Positions 1-7,575 of a stretch of 7,787 nt of DNA are shown piece after piece. The notes beneath the pieces are model-generated. The model ran no database searches. It was given only the letters and a program-made list of their open reading frames with translations, and was not told the origin of the DNA. The stretch covers positions 1 to 7,787 of the forward strand of contig JAAZBW010000341.1 of assembly GCA_012513625.1 (NCBI GenBank), read 5' to 3'. Position 1 is the stretch's first letter. Every line of letters starts with the position of its first letter. Source of the stretch: Actinomycetales bacterium. GTDB taxonomy: Bacteria; Actinomycetota; Actinomycetes; Actinomycetales; Actinomycetaceae. A program made the translations under genes and the position numbers.

Positions 1-2519
1 ACCTGCGGCTCCTGTTCGGCCGCGCCGGTACCCAGACGTGTCCCACGTGCGGTGCCGTGATCGAGGCCCAGACTCCCCAACAGATTGTGGACCAGCTTCT
101 GGATCTCCCGGAGGGCACCCGGTTCCAGGTTCTCGCGCCCGTGGTGCGCGGGCGCAAGGGTGAGTACCGCGAACTGTTTGCCGAGCTCCAGTCCTCGGGT
201 TTTGCGCGCGCACGGGTGGACGGTGAACAGGTTCAGCTGAGCGAACCGCCCAGCCTGGACAAGAAGCTGAAGCACGATATCGACGTGATCGTGGATCGCC
301 TCGTGGTCCGTGGGGGTATCAAGCAGCGGCTCACGGACTCCGTGGAGACCGCGCTCCGTCTCGCGGACGGCCAACTCGAGGTGGACTTCGTTGACGAGGC
401 GCAGGAAAGCCCGGAGCGTGTGCGGACCTTCTCCGAGCGGCGCTCCTGCCCGAACGGTCACCAACTCACCTTGGCCGAGATCGAGCCCCGCACGTTCTCC
501 TTCAACGCTCCCTACGGCGCGTGCCCGGAGTGCTCCGGCCTTGGCACCCGCCTCGAGGTGGACTCGGAGCTCGTGGTCCCGGACGAGGAGAAGACACTCG
601 CGCAGGGGGCTATCACGGTCTGGCCGGGGGAGGCCTCGCAGTACTACTTCCGGCTGATCTCGGCCCTCGCCGAGGAGCTCGCGTTCTCCACGGACGTGCC
701 GTGGCGCCAGCTTCCCGAGCGCGCGAAGGAGGCGCTGCTCCACGGCCAGGACCACAAGGTGCACGTCTCCTACCGCAACCGCTGGGGGCGGCAGCGGGAC
801 TACACCACCGGGTTCGAGGGAGCCATCTCCTACATCACGCGCAAGTACCAGGAGACAGAGTCGGACTCCTCCCGGGACCGGTATCAGGGTTACATGCGGG
901 AGATCCCCTGCCCGGCCTGCCACGGCGCCCGGCTCAAGGACGAGGTGCTCGCCGTCAAGGTGGGGGGCCTTTCGATCGCCGAGCTGTCCGACCTCTCCGT
1001 GGCCGGCGCCAGGGAGTTCCTCGACCGCCTCGAGCTCGCCCCCCGTGAGGCGGCGATCGCGGAGCAGGTACTCCGCGAGATCCAGATCCGCCTTGGGTTT
1101 CTCCTGGACGTGGGGCTCGAGTACCTCACCCTCTCCCGGGCGGCCGGCACGCTCTCCGGAGGGGAGGCGCAGCGGATCCGGCTCGCCACCCAGGTGGGCA
1201 CGGGGCTCGTGGGGGTGCTGTACGTGCTTGACGAACCGAGCATCGGACTCCACCAGCGGGACAACAACCGCCTCATCGACGCGCTGCTCCGGCTGCGGGA
1301 CCTCGGTAACACCCTGATCGTGGTGGAACACGATGAGGACACGATCCGTTCGGCGGACTGGATCGTGGACATCGGCCCGCACGCGGGGGAATCCGGTGGG
1401 GAGATCATCTACCAGGGAGAGTACGAGGGCCTCCTCGAGGCCGACCGTTCACTCACGGGCGACTACCTTGCGGGTCGGAGGAGTATCCCCGTCCCCGAGG
1501 TCCGCCGAAAGCGGGATCCGGAAAGGGTGCTCACTGTGGTGGGCGCGCGGGAGAACAACCTGAAGGAGGTCACGGCCGAGTTCCCGCTCGGGCTCCTCAC
1601 CGCCGTCACCGGGGTCTCCGGCTCGGGCAAGTCCAGCCTCGTGAACGGCGTCCTCTTCAACGTCCTCTCGCGCACGCTGAACCGCTCCCGCGCGGTGGCC
1701 GGGCGGCACACCACCATCAGGGGCCTCGATCACCTGGACAAGGTGGTGCACGTGGACCAGAGCCCGATCGGGCGTACCCCCCGCTCCAACCCCGCCACCT
1801 ACACCGGCGTGTGGGACCACGTGCGCACGCTGTTCTCCGAGACCCAGGAGGCGAAGGTCCGGGGCTACGGTCCCGGCCGCTTCTCCTTCAACGTGAAGGG
1901 TGGCCGCTGCGAGGCCTGCAAGGGCGATGGCACCCTCAAGATCGAGATGAACTTCCTCCCGGACGTCTACGTTCCCTGCGAGGTGTGCCACGGGGCGCGC
2001 TACAACCGGGAGACGCTCGAGGTGCTCTACAAGGGCAAATCGGTAGCGGACGTGCTCGACATGCCGATCACCGAGGCGGCCGAGTTCTTCAAGCCCGTCC
2101 AGCGGATTGCCCGCCACCTCGACACCCTCGTCTCCGTGGGCCTCGGCTACGTTCGCCTCGGCCAGTCCGCCACCACCCTCTCGGGGGGCGAGGCCCAACG
2201 TGTGAAGCTTGCGAGCGAACTCCAGCGCCGCGCCACCGGTCGCACCATCTACGTGCTGGACGAACCCACCACGGGCCTGCACTTCGAGGACATCCGCAAG
2301 CTGCTCCTCGTGCTGCAGGGGCTCGTGGACAAGGGCAACACGGTGATCGTGATCGAGCACAACCTGGACGTGGTCAAGAGCGCGGACTGGGTGATCGACC
2401 TCGGGCCGGAGGGCGGAGGGGGAGGCGGCACCGTCGTCGCCGCCGGCACTCCGGAACAGGTGGCGGCCACGAAGGGCTCCTACACGGGTGGGTTCCTCGC
2501 GGACGCCCTCAGGTCCTAG
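1..2519 (+). CDS. uvrA: UvrABC excinuclease subunit UvrA (ABC-type ATPase), 5'-truncated by the window edge
   Basis: UvrA is the damage-sensing ATPase of nucleotide excision repair; its dimer scans DNA and loads UvrB at lesions in the cytoplasm. The frame is open from base 3 with no start, giving 838 visible residues; against the usual ~940-960 about 110 are missing, including the first Walker A. The GTG at 57 is internal, since residues before it (LRLLFGRAG, then CPTCG) match the family. Visible in order: the UvrB-contact and insertion region, a first zinc module (Cys447, His459, Cys522, Cys531 by nucleotide position), ABC signature LSGGEAQRIRLA at 1152, Walker B VLYVLDEPS near 1215-1240, the second Walker A GVSGSGKSS at 1611-1637, a second zinc finger C-x2-C-x19-C-x2-C (1908, 1917, 1977, 1986), signature LSGGEAQRVKLA at 2178 and Walker B IYVLDEPTTGL at 2247. 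No frameshift is seen. The first zinc module has C-x3-H in place of C-x2-C. The stop is TAG at 2517-2519, 10 bases before uvrC, which suggests co-transcription. Family identity is certain. Confidence 0.98.
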   Translation, partial: LRLLFGRAGTQTCPTCGAVIEAQTPQQIVDQLLDLPEGTRFQVLAPVVRGRKGEYRELFAELQSSGFARARVDGEQVQLSEPPSLDKKLKHDIDVIVDRLVVRGGIKQRLTDSVETALRLADGQLEVDFVDEAQESPERVRTFSERRSCPNGHQLTLAEIEPRTFSFNAPYGACPECSGLGTRLEVDSELVVPDEEKTLAQGAITVWPGEASQYYFRLISALAEELAFSTDVPWRQLPERAKEALLHGQDHKVHVSYRNRWGRQRDYTTGFEGAISYITRKYQETESDSSRDRYQGYMREIPCPACHGARLKDEVLAVKVGGLSIAELSDLSVAGAREFLDRLELAPREAAIAEQVLREIQIRLGFLLDVGLEYLTLSRAAGTLSGGEAQRIRLATQVGTGLVGVLYVLDEPSIGLHQRDNNRLIDALLRLRDLGNTLIVVEHDEDTIRSADWIVDIGPHAGESGGEIIYQGEYEGLLEADRSLTGDYLAGRRSIPVPEVRRKRDPERVLTVVGARENNLKEVTAEFPLGLLTAVTGVSGSGKSSLVNGVLFNVLSRTLNRSRAVAGRHTTIRGLDHLDKVVHVDQSPIGRTPRSNPATYTGVWDHVRTLFSETQEAKVRGYGPGRFSFNVKGGRCEACKGDGTLKIEMNFLPDVYVPCEVCHGARYNRETLEVLYKGKSVADVLDMPITEAAEFFKPVQRIARHLDTLVSVGLGYVRLGQSATTLSGGEAQRVKLASELQRRATGRTIYVLDEPTTGLHFEDIRKLLLVLQGLVDKGNTVIVIEHNLDVVKSADWVIDLGPEGGGGGGTVVAAGTPEQVAATKGSYTGGFLADALRS

Positions 2520-2529
2520 GCTCCGCCAC

Positions 2530-4533
2530 ATGGCCGACCCAGCGAGCTACAGGCCCCGGAACGTCCCCACGTCCCCGGGCGTCTACCGCTTCCGGGACGA
2601 CGACGGACGCGTGCTCTACGTGGGCAAGGCCCGCAATCTGCGCTCACGGGTATCGAACTACTTCCAGCCGCTCGAGCGGCTGCATCCGCGTACGGCGTCC
2701 ATGGTCACGAGCGCGAGTTCCGTCCAGTGGACCACCGTGGAGACGGAGGCGGAGGCCCTCACCCTCGAGTACACATGGATCAAGGAGTTCTCCCCCCGTT
2801 TCAACGTGGTCTTCCGGGATGACAAGTCCTACCCGTACCTCGCAGTCACCATGGCGGAAGAGGTGCCGCGGGCGTTCGTGACGCGCGGCGCGCACACGCG
2901 GGGGAACCGCTATTTCGGCCCCTATCCCAACGTCGGTGCGCTCCGGGAGACCCTCGACCTGCTGCTCCGAGTATTCCCGGTACGGTCCTGCAGCATGGGC
3001 GTCTACCGGCGGGCGCAGAACGCCGGCCGCCCCTGCCTGCTCGGCTACATCGAGAAGTGCTCGGCGCCGTGCGTGGGCCGGGTGAGCCCCGAGGAGCACC
3101 GCCGGATCGCAAGGCAGTTGTGCGACTTCATGGCCGGCAACTCGGACCCTGTGCTCCGGCGGCTCACGGCCGAGATGCGGGAGGCGGCCGCCGCCCAGGA
3201 CTACGAGACGGCCGCGCGCCGCCGGGATGACCTGGCCGCCGTGGAGCGGGTCCTCCAACGCAACGTGGTGGTGTTGCCCACCGGCACGGACGCGGACGTG
3301 TTCGCACTCGCCACCGACGAGCTCCAGGCCTCGGTGCAGGTCTTCTTCGTGCGCGACGGCCGGGTGCGCGGACAACGGGGGTGGGTGAGCGAGCGGGCGG
3401 ATGACGCGCCGGCGGCGGAACTGGTCGAGCGCCTCCTCTCCCAGGCCTACGGAGCGGCCGCCGAGGGGAGCGACACCGAGATGGGCGTGCCCCGTGAGGT
3501 GCTCGTCCCGCACCTCCCGGCCGATGTGGAGACCATGAGGGAGTGGCTCCGCGCAATCCGTGGCAGCCACGTGGACCTCCGCGTGCCGCAGCGAGGAGAC
3601 AAGCGGGCCCTCATGGAAACGGTGGGGCAGAACGCCCGCGAGGCCCTCGCGGCCGAGAAGATGCGGCGCGGCTCGGACCTCGCGTCCCGCTCACGCGCAA
3701 TCGAGGAACTCCAACGGGACCTCGGCATCCCGGAGCCGCCACTGCGGATCGAGTGCTACGACATTTCCCACACCCAGGGCACCTATCAGGTGGGTTCCCT
3801 CGTGGTGTTCGAAGACGCCATCCCGCGCAAGCGGGACTACCGCACGTTCAATATTCGCGGCGAGGACGGCACGGGGGCGAGGGACGACACGGCCGCGCTC
3901 GCCGAGGTCCTGCGGCGCCGATTTGCCCGCCGTCCCGACGATCGGGCGGAGGAACCGGGCGGCTCGGCACATGTCAGTGGCGAAGTGACGCCGGACGCCC
4001 CGGAGGCGCGGGCGTTCGCGTACGAGCCCGGCCTGCTGGTGATCGATGGCGGCGCCCCCCAGGTGGAGGCCGCCGCCGCCGTGCTTGCCGAACTGGGGGA
4101 GACGGTACCGGTGGTGGCTCTCGCCAAGCGGCTCGAGGAGGTCTGGTTCCCGGGGGAGCCGTTCCCGGTGATCCTGCCGCGGGGCTCGGAGGGGCTCTAC
4201 CTCCTCCAACGGGTCCGCGACGAGGCGCACCGGTTCGCCATCTCCCGCCACCGCGCGCGGCGTGCCAAGGGGATGACCAACTCTGTGCTGGACGAGGTGC
4301 CGGGCATCGGGCCGGCGCGGGCGAAGGCGCTGCTCCGGCACTTCGGCTCCGTGAAGCGGCTCCGTGAGGCGCCGATCGAGGAGGTGGCCGCTGTCCCGGG
4401 GATCGGTGCCACCCTCGCAGCCACGATCCTGGCGGCGCTCGGGGCCTCACCCCAGGCCGCTCCGCCGTCGTCGAACTCTCCACCGTCCGCTCCCACTGCA
4501 CCCGACGCGGGTGGAGGAGCCGCCGTCGAGTAG
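2530..4533 (+). CDS. uvrC: UvrABC excinuclease subunit UvrC (dual-incision nuclease)
   Basis: UvrC cuts the damaged strand on both sides of a lesion held by UvrB. The 667-residue protein has the complete family layout. The N-terminal GIY-YIG nuclease (about 13-100; GVY at 17-19, YVG at 30-32, Arg38, likely catalytic Glu80 in TLEYTWIK) makes the 3' cut. A UVR motif (about 208-245) contacts UvrB. The RNase H-like nuclease for the 5' cut keeps the Asp-Asp-His set: Asp411 in ECYDISHTQG, Asp506 in VIDGG and His567 in RDEAHRFAI. Tandem helix-hairpin-helix motifs (about 586-637; VPGIGPARA, VPGIGATLA) bind DNA. I chose ATG 2530 because MADPASYRP just before the nuclease fits actinobacterial UvrC. An in-frame GTG at 2488 would overlap uvrA and adds residues without family character. 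The ribosome binding site is weak (AGG at 2518-2520, overlapping the uvrA stop), so translation is probably coupled to uvrA. A charged, Gly-rich segment (about 460-495) sits between the two catalytic aspartates, and the last ~28 residues are Pro/Ala/Ser-rich and probably disordered. Confidence 0.98.
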   Translation: MADPASYRPRNVPTSPGVYRFRDDDGRVLYVGKARNLRSRVSNYFQPLERLHPRTASMVTSASSVQWTTVETEAEALTLEYTWIKEFSPRFNVVFRDDKSYPYLAVTMAEEVPRAFVTRGAHTRGNRYFGPYPNVGALRETLDLLLRVFPVRSCSMGVYRRAQNAGRPCLLGYIEKCSAPCVGRVSPEEHRRIARQLCDFMAGNSDPVLRRLTAEMREAAAAQDYETAARRRDDLAAVERVLQRNVVVLPTGTDADVFALATDELQASVQVFFVRDGRVRGQRGWVSERADDAPAAELVERLLSQAYGAAAEGSDTEMGVPREVLVPHLPADVETMREWLRAIRGSHVDLRVPQRGDKRALMETVGQNAREALAAEKMRRGSDLASRSRAIEELQRDLGIPEPPLRIECYDISHTQGTYQVGSLVVFEDAIPRKRDYRTFNIRGEDGTGARDDTAALAEVLRRRFARRPDDRAEEPGGSAHVSGEVTPDAPEARAFAYEPGLLVIDGGAPQVEAAAAVLAELGETVPVVALAKRLEEVWFPGEPFPVILPRGSEGLYLLQRVRDEAHRFAISRHRARRAKGMTNSVLDEVPGIGPARAKALLRHFGSVKRLREAPIEEVAAVPGIGATLAATILAALGASPQAAPPSSNSPPSAPTAPDAGGGAAVE

Positions 4534-4573
4534 CGGCCCAAGCGGGATGGCATCCGGCACTCCCCGGGCGTGT

Positions 4574-4590
4574 CCGGCATGGCATGCTGG
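4574..4590 (+). promoter_or_regulatory. Imperfect dyad before rapZ, touching its ribosome binding site
   Basis: In the 61-base gap between uvrC and rapZ, CCGGCATG-G-CATGCTGG is a 17-base dyad with one mismatch (a G-T pair). Its right arm ends in the first two G of GGAGG (4589-4593). As RNA only about five pairs could form, around a seven-base loop; as DNA it resembles an operator half-site pair. A smaller dyad, GGATG-G-CATCC, lies at 4545-4555. I see no clear -10/-35 pair and no U-tract in this gap, so neither a promoter nor a terminator is supported. The dyad could be chance in GC-rich DNA. Confidence 0.25.
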
Positions 4591-4594
4591 AGGT

Positions 4595-5524
4595 ATGCGA
4601 GAGAATCCGTCCACCGTGCCGAACGGAGTCCCGGTGCGTGACGAACAGAGCGGGTTCCCAGCGGCATCGGCGCCAGAACTGCTCATCATCACCGGCATGT
4701 CCGGAGCGGGGAAGTCCCGGGCCGCGTCCGCGCTCGAGGACCTCAGCTGGTACGTGGTGGACAACCTACCGCCGCGGCTGCTCGTGACCTTCGCCAGCAT
4801 GATGCGCGCCGGTGACGCTGCGCCCCGGCTGGCGGCCGTTGTGGACGTGCGCTCGCGGGAGTACTTCCAGGAGATCGACTCCGTCATCCGGCACCTGCAG
4901 ACCATGCGCATGCCCTATCGGATCATCTTTCTTGATGCCACGGACAGGGAGCTGGTGCGGCGCTTCGAATCGAACCGGAGGCCGCACCCGCTGCAGCAGG
5001 GAGGCCGGCTGCTCGATGGCATCAGCCGTGAGCGGGAGATGCTGAAGCCCCTCCGGGACCGGGCGGACGTGCTGATCGACACGTCCTCCACCTCCGTCCA
5101 CGATCTCGCCCGCCAGGTCCGCTCACTCGTGGAGGAGCCCGGCGAGACCAAGCTGCACCTCACGATCATGAGCTTCGGATTCAAGCACGGGCTCCCGCTC
5201 GATGCCGAGAACGTGGTGGACGTGCGGTTCCTCGCCAACCCGTACTGGGTGAACGAGCTACGGCGCCTGTCCGGCCTCGACCAGGACGTGAGCGAGTACG
5301 TCCTGGATCGGCCGGGCGCCCAGGACTTCGTGGACAACTACGTGCAACTCTTCCTCCCGGTGCTTGACGGCTACCTGGAGGAGCTGAAGCCGTATGTGAC
5401 GATCGCTGTGGGCTGCACGGGCGGGAGGCACCGTTCGGTGGCGATCGTGGAGGAGATGGCGGATCGGTTGCGGAAGTCGGGACACCTGGTCCGCACCGTG
5501 CACCGGGATATTGGGAGGGAGTGA
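4595..5524 (+). CDS. rapZ: RapZ/YvcJ-family nucleotide-binding protein
   Basis: This is a P-loop protein of the RapZ (YvcJ) family. In E. coli RapZ is an RNA-binding adaptor that steers RNase E to the GlmZ small RNA and so controls glucosamine-6-phosphate synthase. Actinobacteria lack that circuit as far as is known, so the role here is inferred only as nucleotide-dependent regulation tied to envelope precursors. From ATG 4595 the protein has 309 residues (the E. coli one has 284). Visible are Walker A GMSGAGKS (34-41), ALEDLSWYVVDNLPP, a Walker B-like RIIFLDAT, the family block SFGFKHGLPLDAENVVDVRF and the C-terminal signature GCTGGRHRSV (273-282). The start is uncertain. GGAGG (4589-4593) is only one base from ATG 4595, which is too close for a normal site. 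GTG 4634 has GGAG at five bases and would give 296 residues, nearer the usual length. ATG 4547 is also in frame. All residues before ~28 are non-conserved. The stop TGA (5522-5524) lies two bases before the chosen yvcK start. Confidence 0.95.
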   Translation: MRENPSTVPNGVPVRDEQSGFPAASAPELLIITGMSGAGKSRAASALEDLSWYVVDNLPPRLLVTFASMMRAGDAAPRLAAVVDVRSREYFQEIDSVIRHLQTMRMPYRIIFLDATDRELVRRFESNRRPHPLQQGGRLLDGISREREMLKPLRDRADVLIDTSSTSVHDLARQVRSLVEEPGETKLHLTIMSFGFKHGLPLDAENVVDVRFLANPYWVNELRRLSGLDQDVSEYVLDRPGAQDFVDNYVQLFLPVLDGYLEELKPYVTIAVGCTGGRHRSVAIVEEMADRLRKSGHLVRTVHRDIGRE

Positions 5525-5526
5525 CA

Positions 5527-6465
5527 ATGGCTCCCAGGGCGGTGGCGCTCGGCGGGGGACACGGGCTGTCGGCCACACTGCGAGCCCTTCGCCTGCTGAC
5601 GGGCGACCTGACGGCGGTCGTGACTGTGGCAGACAACGGCGGCTCGTCGGGACGGCTCCGCGACGAACTCGGATGCCTGCCGCCGGGCGATCTCCGGATG
5701 GCCCTGTCTGCACTGTGTGACGACACAGAGTGGGGTCACACGTGGCGGGACATCCTCCAGTACCGCTTCGCCACGGACGGACCGCTGAACTACCATGCGG
5801 TGGGGAACCTGCTGATCGCGTCCATCTGGGAGAAGCTCGGGGATCCGGTGGCCGGCCTTGAGCTCGTGGGACGCCTGCTCGGCGCCCGGGGGACGGTACT
5901 CCCCATGGCGATGGTTCCCCTCCAGATCTCAGCGGTGGTGGCAGACCGCGAGCGCCTCCACGAGGTGCACGGACAGGTGGCCGTGGCCACCACGGCGGGC
6001 CGGCTCGAGAAGGTGTGGATCGAGCCGGCGAACCCGCCCGCGTGCCCCCAGGCCGTAGAGGCAATCCTGGAAGCGGACGTGGTGGTGCTCGGCCCCGGAT
6101 CGTGGATCACCTCGGTGCTGCCGCACCTGCTCGTGCCCGAACTCCACGAGGCACTCCGCGAGACGAAAGCCCGCCTGATCGTGACCATGAACCTCATTCC
6201 GCAGCGGGGTGAGACGGAGACGATGACGGCGGCGGACCACCTGCAGGTGCTCCGGCAGTATGCCCCGGATATGCGATTCGATACGGTGATCGCCGACCCG
6301 CGTGCGATCACGGACCTCGACGGCCTCTCTGGGGCGGCAGAGTCGCTCGGGGCCGGGCTGATGCTCCGGCAGGTCCACTCCACCTTGCTCCCGGGCACGC
6401 ATGACCCGTTACGCTTGGCGGCGGCGTTCCGAGACGCCCTCGATCAATCGATCTCGGACGCCTGA
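5527..6465 (+). CDS. yvcK: YvcK/CofD-like gluconeogenesis factor, probable UDP-sugar-binding protein
   Basis: This belongs to the YvcK family, related in fold to CofD (2-phospho-L-lactate transferase). B. subtilis YvcK and M. tuberculosis CuvA bind UDP-sugars and are needed for normal cell shape and for growth on gluconeogenic carbon; no F420 role is implied. The 312-residue protein begins with the nucleotide-binding loop GGGHG (9-13), followed by DNGGSSGRLRDELG (36-49), PPGDLRMAL (52-60), NYHAVGNLL and VVLGPGSWITSVLPHL, all typical of the family and intact. I chose ATG 5527 because GGAGG at 5514-5518 lies eight bases upstream. GTG 5521, which overlaps the rapZ stop as GTGA, adds only two residues and would have a site that is too close. 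Either way the reading is coupled to rapZ. It ends 19 bases before whiA. The trio rapZ-yvcK-whiA is conserved in many Gram-positive bacteria, which supports a shared physiological role. Confidence 0.96.
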   Translation: MAPRAVALGGGHGLSATLRALRLLTGDLTAVVTVADNGGSSGRLRDELGCLPPGDLRMALSALCDDTEWGHTWRDILQYRFATDGPLNYHAVGNLLIASIWEKLGDPVAGLELVGRLLGARGTVLPMAMVPLQISAVVADRERLHEVHGQVAVATTAGRLEKVWIEPANPPACPQAVEAILEADVVVLGPGSWITSVLPHLLVPELHEALRETKARLIVTMNLIPQRGETETMTAADHLQVLRQYAPDMRFDTVIADPRAITDLDGLSGAAESLGAGLMLRQVHSTLLPGTHDPLRLAAAFRDALDQSISDA

Positions 6466-6466
6466 A

Positions 6467-6475
6467 AGAGGAGGA
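6467..6475 (+). promoter_or_regulatory. Strong ribosome binding site that fixes the whiA start
   Basis: AGAGGAGGA, containing a full AGGAGG at 6469-6474, lies in the 19 bases between the yvcK stop (6463-6465) and the whiA ATG, ten bases from it. It is the strongest Shine-Dalgarno match inside the uvrA-whiA run. It rules out the longer reading of the whiA frame from 6401, which would lie inside yvcK. Confidence 0.8.
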
Positions 6476-6484
6476 AGCCACCAC

Positions 6485-7468
6485 ATGTCGTTGACCGCGG
6501 ACGTCAAGGACGAACTCGCCCGAATTCGTATTGACCGCCTTCCGGCCCGCAAGGCCGAGATTGCTGCGACCCTCCGGTTCGCCGGTGGGCTCCACATCAT
6601 CTCGGGCCACGTGGTGATCGAGGCGGAGCTTGACACCGGCGCCTCCGCCAGGCGCCTTCGCAGCGAGATCGCCGAGGTGTTCGGCCACCGCAGCGAGCTC
6701 ATTGTGGTCTCCGGGGGCGGGCTCAAGCGTGGAAACAGGTACGTGGTCCGGGTGGTTCAGGACGGCGTGGTCCTCGCCCGCAAGACCGGCCTTATCGACG
6801 GCAGGGGCCGCCCGGTGCACGGGCTCCCACCCGCGATCGTCTCCGCCTCGCTGCAGGAGGCGGCCGCCGCCTGGCGGGGAGCGTTCCTTGCCCGCGGGTC
6901 CCTCACCGAGCCCGGGCGCTCGGGGGCGCTCGAGGTCACCTGCCCGGGGCCGGAGGCGGCGCTCGCGCTGGTGGGCGCCGCCCGGCGGCTCGGGGCCACG
7001 GCCAAGGCCCGGGAGGTCCGCGGCGTGGACAGGGTGGTGGTCCGTGACGGCGAGGCGATAGCCGCCCTCCTCACCCGAATGGGCGCCCACGACTCGGTGC
7101 TGGAGTGGGAGGAGCGGCGCCTGCGCCGCGAGGTCCGCGGCACCGCCAACCGGCTCGCGAACTTCGACGACGCGAACCTCCGCCGCTCGGCGCGTGCGGC
7201 CGTGGCGGCCGGCGCCAGGGTGGAGCGGGCCCTCGAGATCCTGGGGGAGGGTCAGGTCCCGGAGCACCTGCTTCAGGCCGGACGCCTTCGCCTCGATCAC
7301 AAGCTGGCCTCCCTCGAGGAACTCGGCCAGCTGTCCGATCCGGTGCTCACCAAGGACGCGGTGGCGGGGCGGATCCGGCGGCTGCTTGCCATGGCGGACA
7401 AGCGCGCCCACGAGCTGGACATGGAGGACACGTCCGCGGCCCTCACCGAGGAAATGCTGGACGACTGA
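6485..7468 (+). CDS. whiA: WhiA, sporulation/cell-division transcriptional regulator
   Basis: WhiA is a DNA-binding protein. In Streptomyces it works with WhiB to switch on sporulation division genes; in non-sporulating bacteria it affects division and chromosome segregation. The 327-residue protein matches the family length. It has an N-terminal and central part related to LAGLIDADG homing endonucleases (about 1-225; AAWRGAFLARGSLTEPG at about 128-144) that no longer cuts DNA in characterised members. The C-terminal helix-turn-helix domain includes NRLANFDDANLRRSARAA and SLEELGQLSDP followed by LTKDAVAGRIRRLLAMADKR (about 276-306). The start ATG has a strong ribosome binding site ten bases upstream, and MSLTADVKDELARI is the expected beginning. 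It is the last gene of the packed run; the next gene is 235 bases away. Nothing is truncated or unusual. Confidence 0.98.
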   Translation: MSLTADVKDELARIRIDRLPARKAEIAATLRFAGGLHIISGHVVIEAELDTGASARRLRSEIAEVFGHRSELIVVSGGGLKRGNRYVVRVVQDGVVLARKTGLIDGRGRPVHGLPPAIVSASLQEAAAAWRGAFLARGSLTEPGRSGALEVTCPGPEAALALVGAARRLGATAKAREVRGVDRVVVRDGEAIAALLTRMGAHDSVLEWEERRLRREVRGTANRLANFDDANLRRSARAAVAAGARVERALEILGEGQVPEHLLQAGRLRLDHKLASLEELGQLSDPVLTKDAVAGRIRRLLAMADKRAHELDMEDTSAALTEEMLDD

Positions 7469-7490
7469 GCGTTCTCCGCTCCCGGGTAGT

Positions 7491-7544
7491 GGCCGGTTTC
7501 GCTGTCAGCCAAGGCCGGCCTCTTGGGCCCATCGGCCCCCCCAA
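7491..7544 (+). terminator. GC-rich stem-loop region after whiA, possible terminator
   Basis: Starting 22 bases after the whiA stop, GGCCGGTTT (7491-7499) can pair with AGGCCGGCC (7512-7520): nine pairs including two G-U, with a 12-base loop. Just downstream, TTGGG (7523-7527) can pair with CCCAA (7540-7544), and GGCCG (7513-7517) with CGGCC (7533-7537) as an alternative. There is no U-tract, so this is not a classical intrinsic terminator, although GC-rich stems without U-tracts are often proposed as terminators in actinobacteria. Position between a finished operon and a new promoter is the main support. Confidence 0.35.
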
Positions 7545-7559
7545 CGGCACGTTCGCGGG

Positions 7560-7568
7560 TGATACCGT
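7560..7568 (+). promoter_or_regulatory. Extended -10 promoter-like element for gap
   Basis: TGATACCGT fits the extended -10 form TGN-TANNNT, with the hexamer TACCGT at 7563-7568. No convincing -35 hexamer is found 16-18 bases upstream, which is tolerable for an extended -10. Transcription would begin near 7575, giving a leader of about 130 bases before gap and starting almost exactly at the first inverted-repeat arm (7576). The motif is short and could occur by chance. Confidence 0.35.
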
Positions 7569-7575
7569 AAAGACG

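Noticed and set aside
57..59. GTG as the start of a shorter UvrA
   Set aside because: The frame is open upstream to the window edge and encodes family-typical UvrA residues, so the gene begins before the window.
2488..2490. GTG as an earlier uvrC start overlapping uvrA
   Set aside because: The extra 14 residues are not family-like and no ribosome binding site precedes it; ATG 2530 gives the expected N-terminus.
1449..2531. Long open frame of 360 codons on the minus strand opposite uvrA
   Set aside because: It lies antisense to conserved UvrA domains, its composition is that of a GC-skewed shadow frame, and it has no recognisable domain or ribosome binding site.
1811..2881. 356-codon + strand frame across the uvrA-uvrC junction
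   Set aside because: It overlaps two certain genes out of frame and is Arg/Gly/Pro-rich low-complexity sequence typical of a shifted reading of GC-rich DNA.
5521..5523. GTG as the yvcK start, overlapping the rapZ stop as GTGA
   Set aside because: GGGAGGGA directly abuts it, leaving no spacing, while ATG 5527 is eight bases from GGAGG. It remains possible and changes only two residues.
7536..7542. Run of seven C, considered as part of a 6C-type small RNA
   Set aside because: That RNA class has two hairpins with C-rich loops; only one run is present and it is not in a clear loop.
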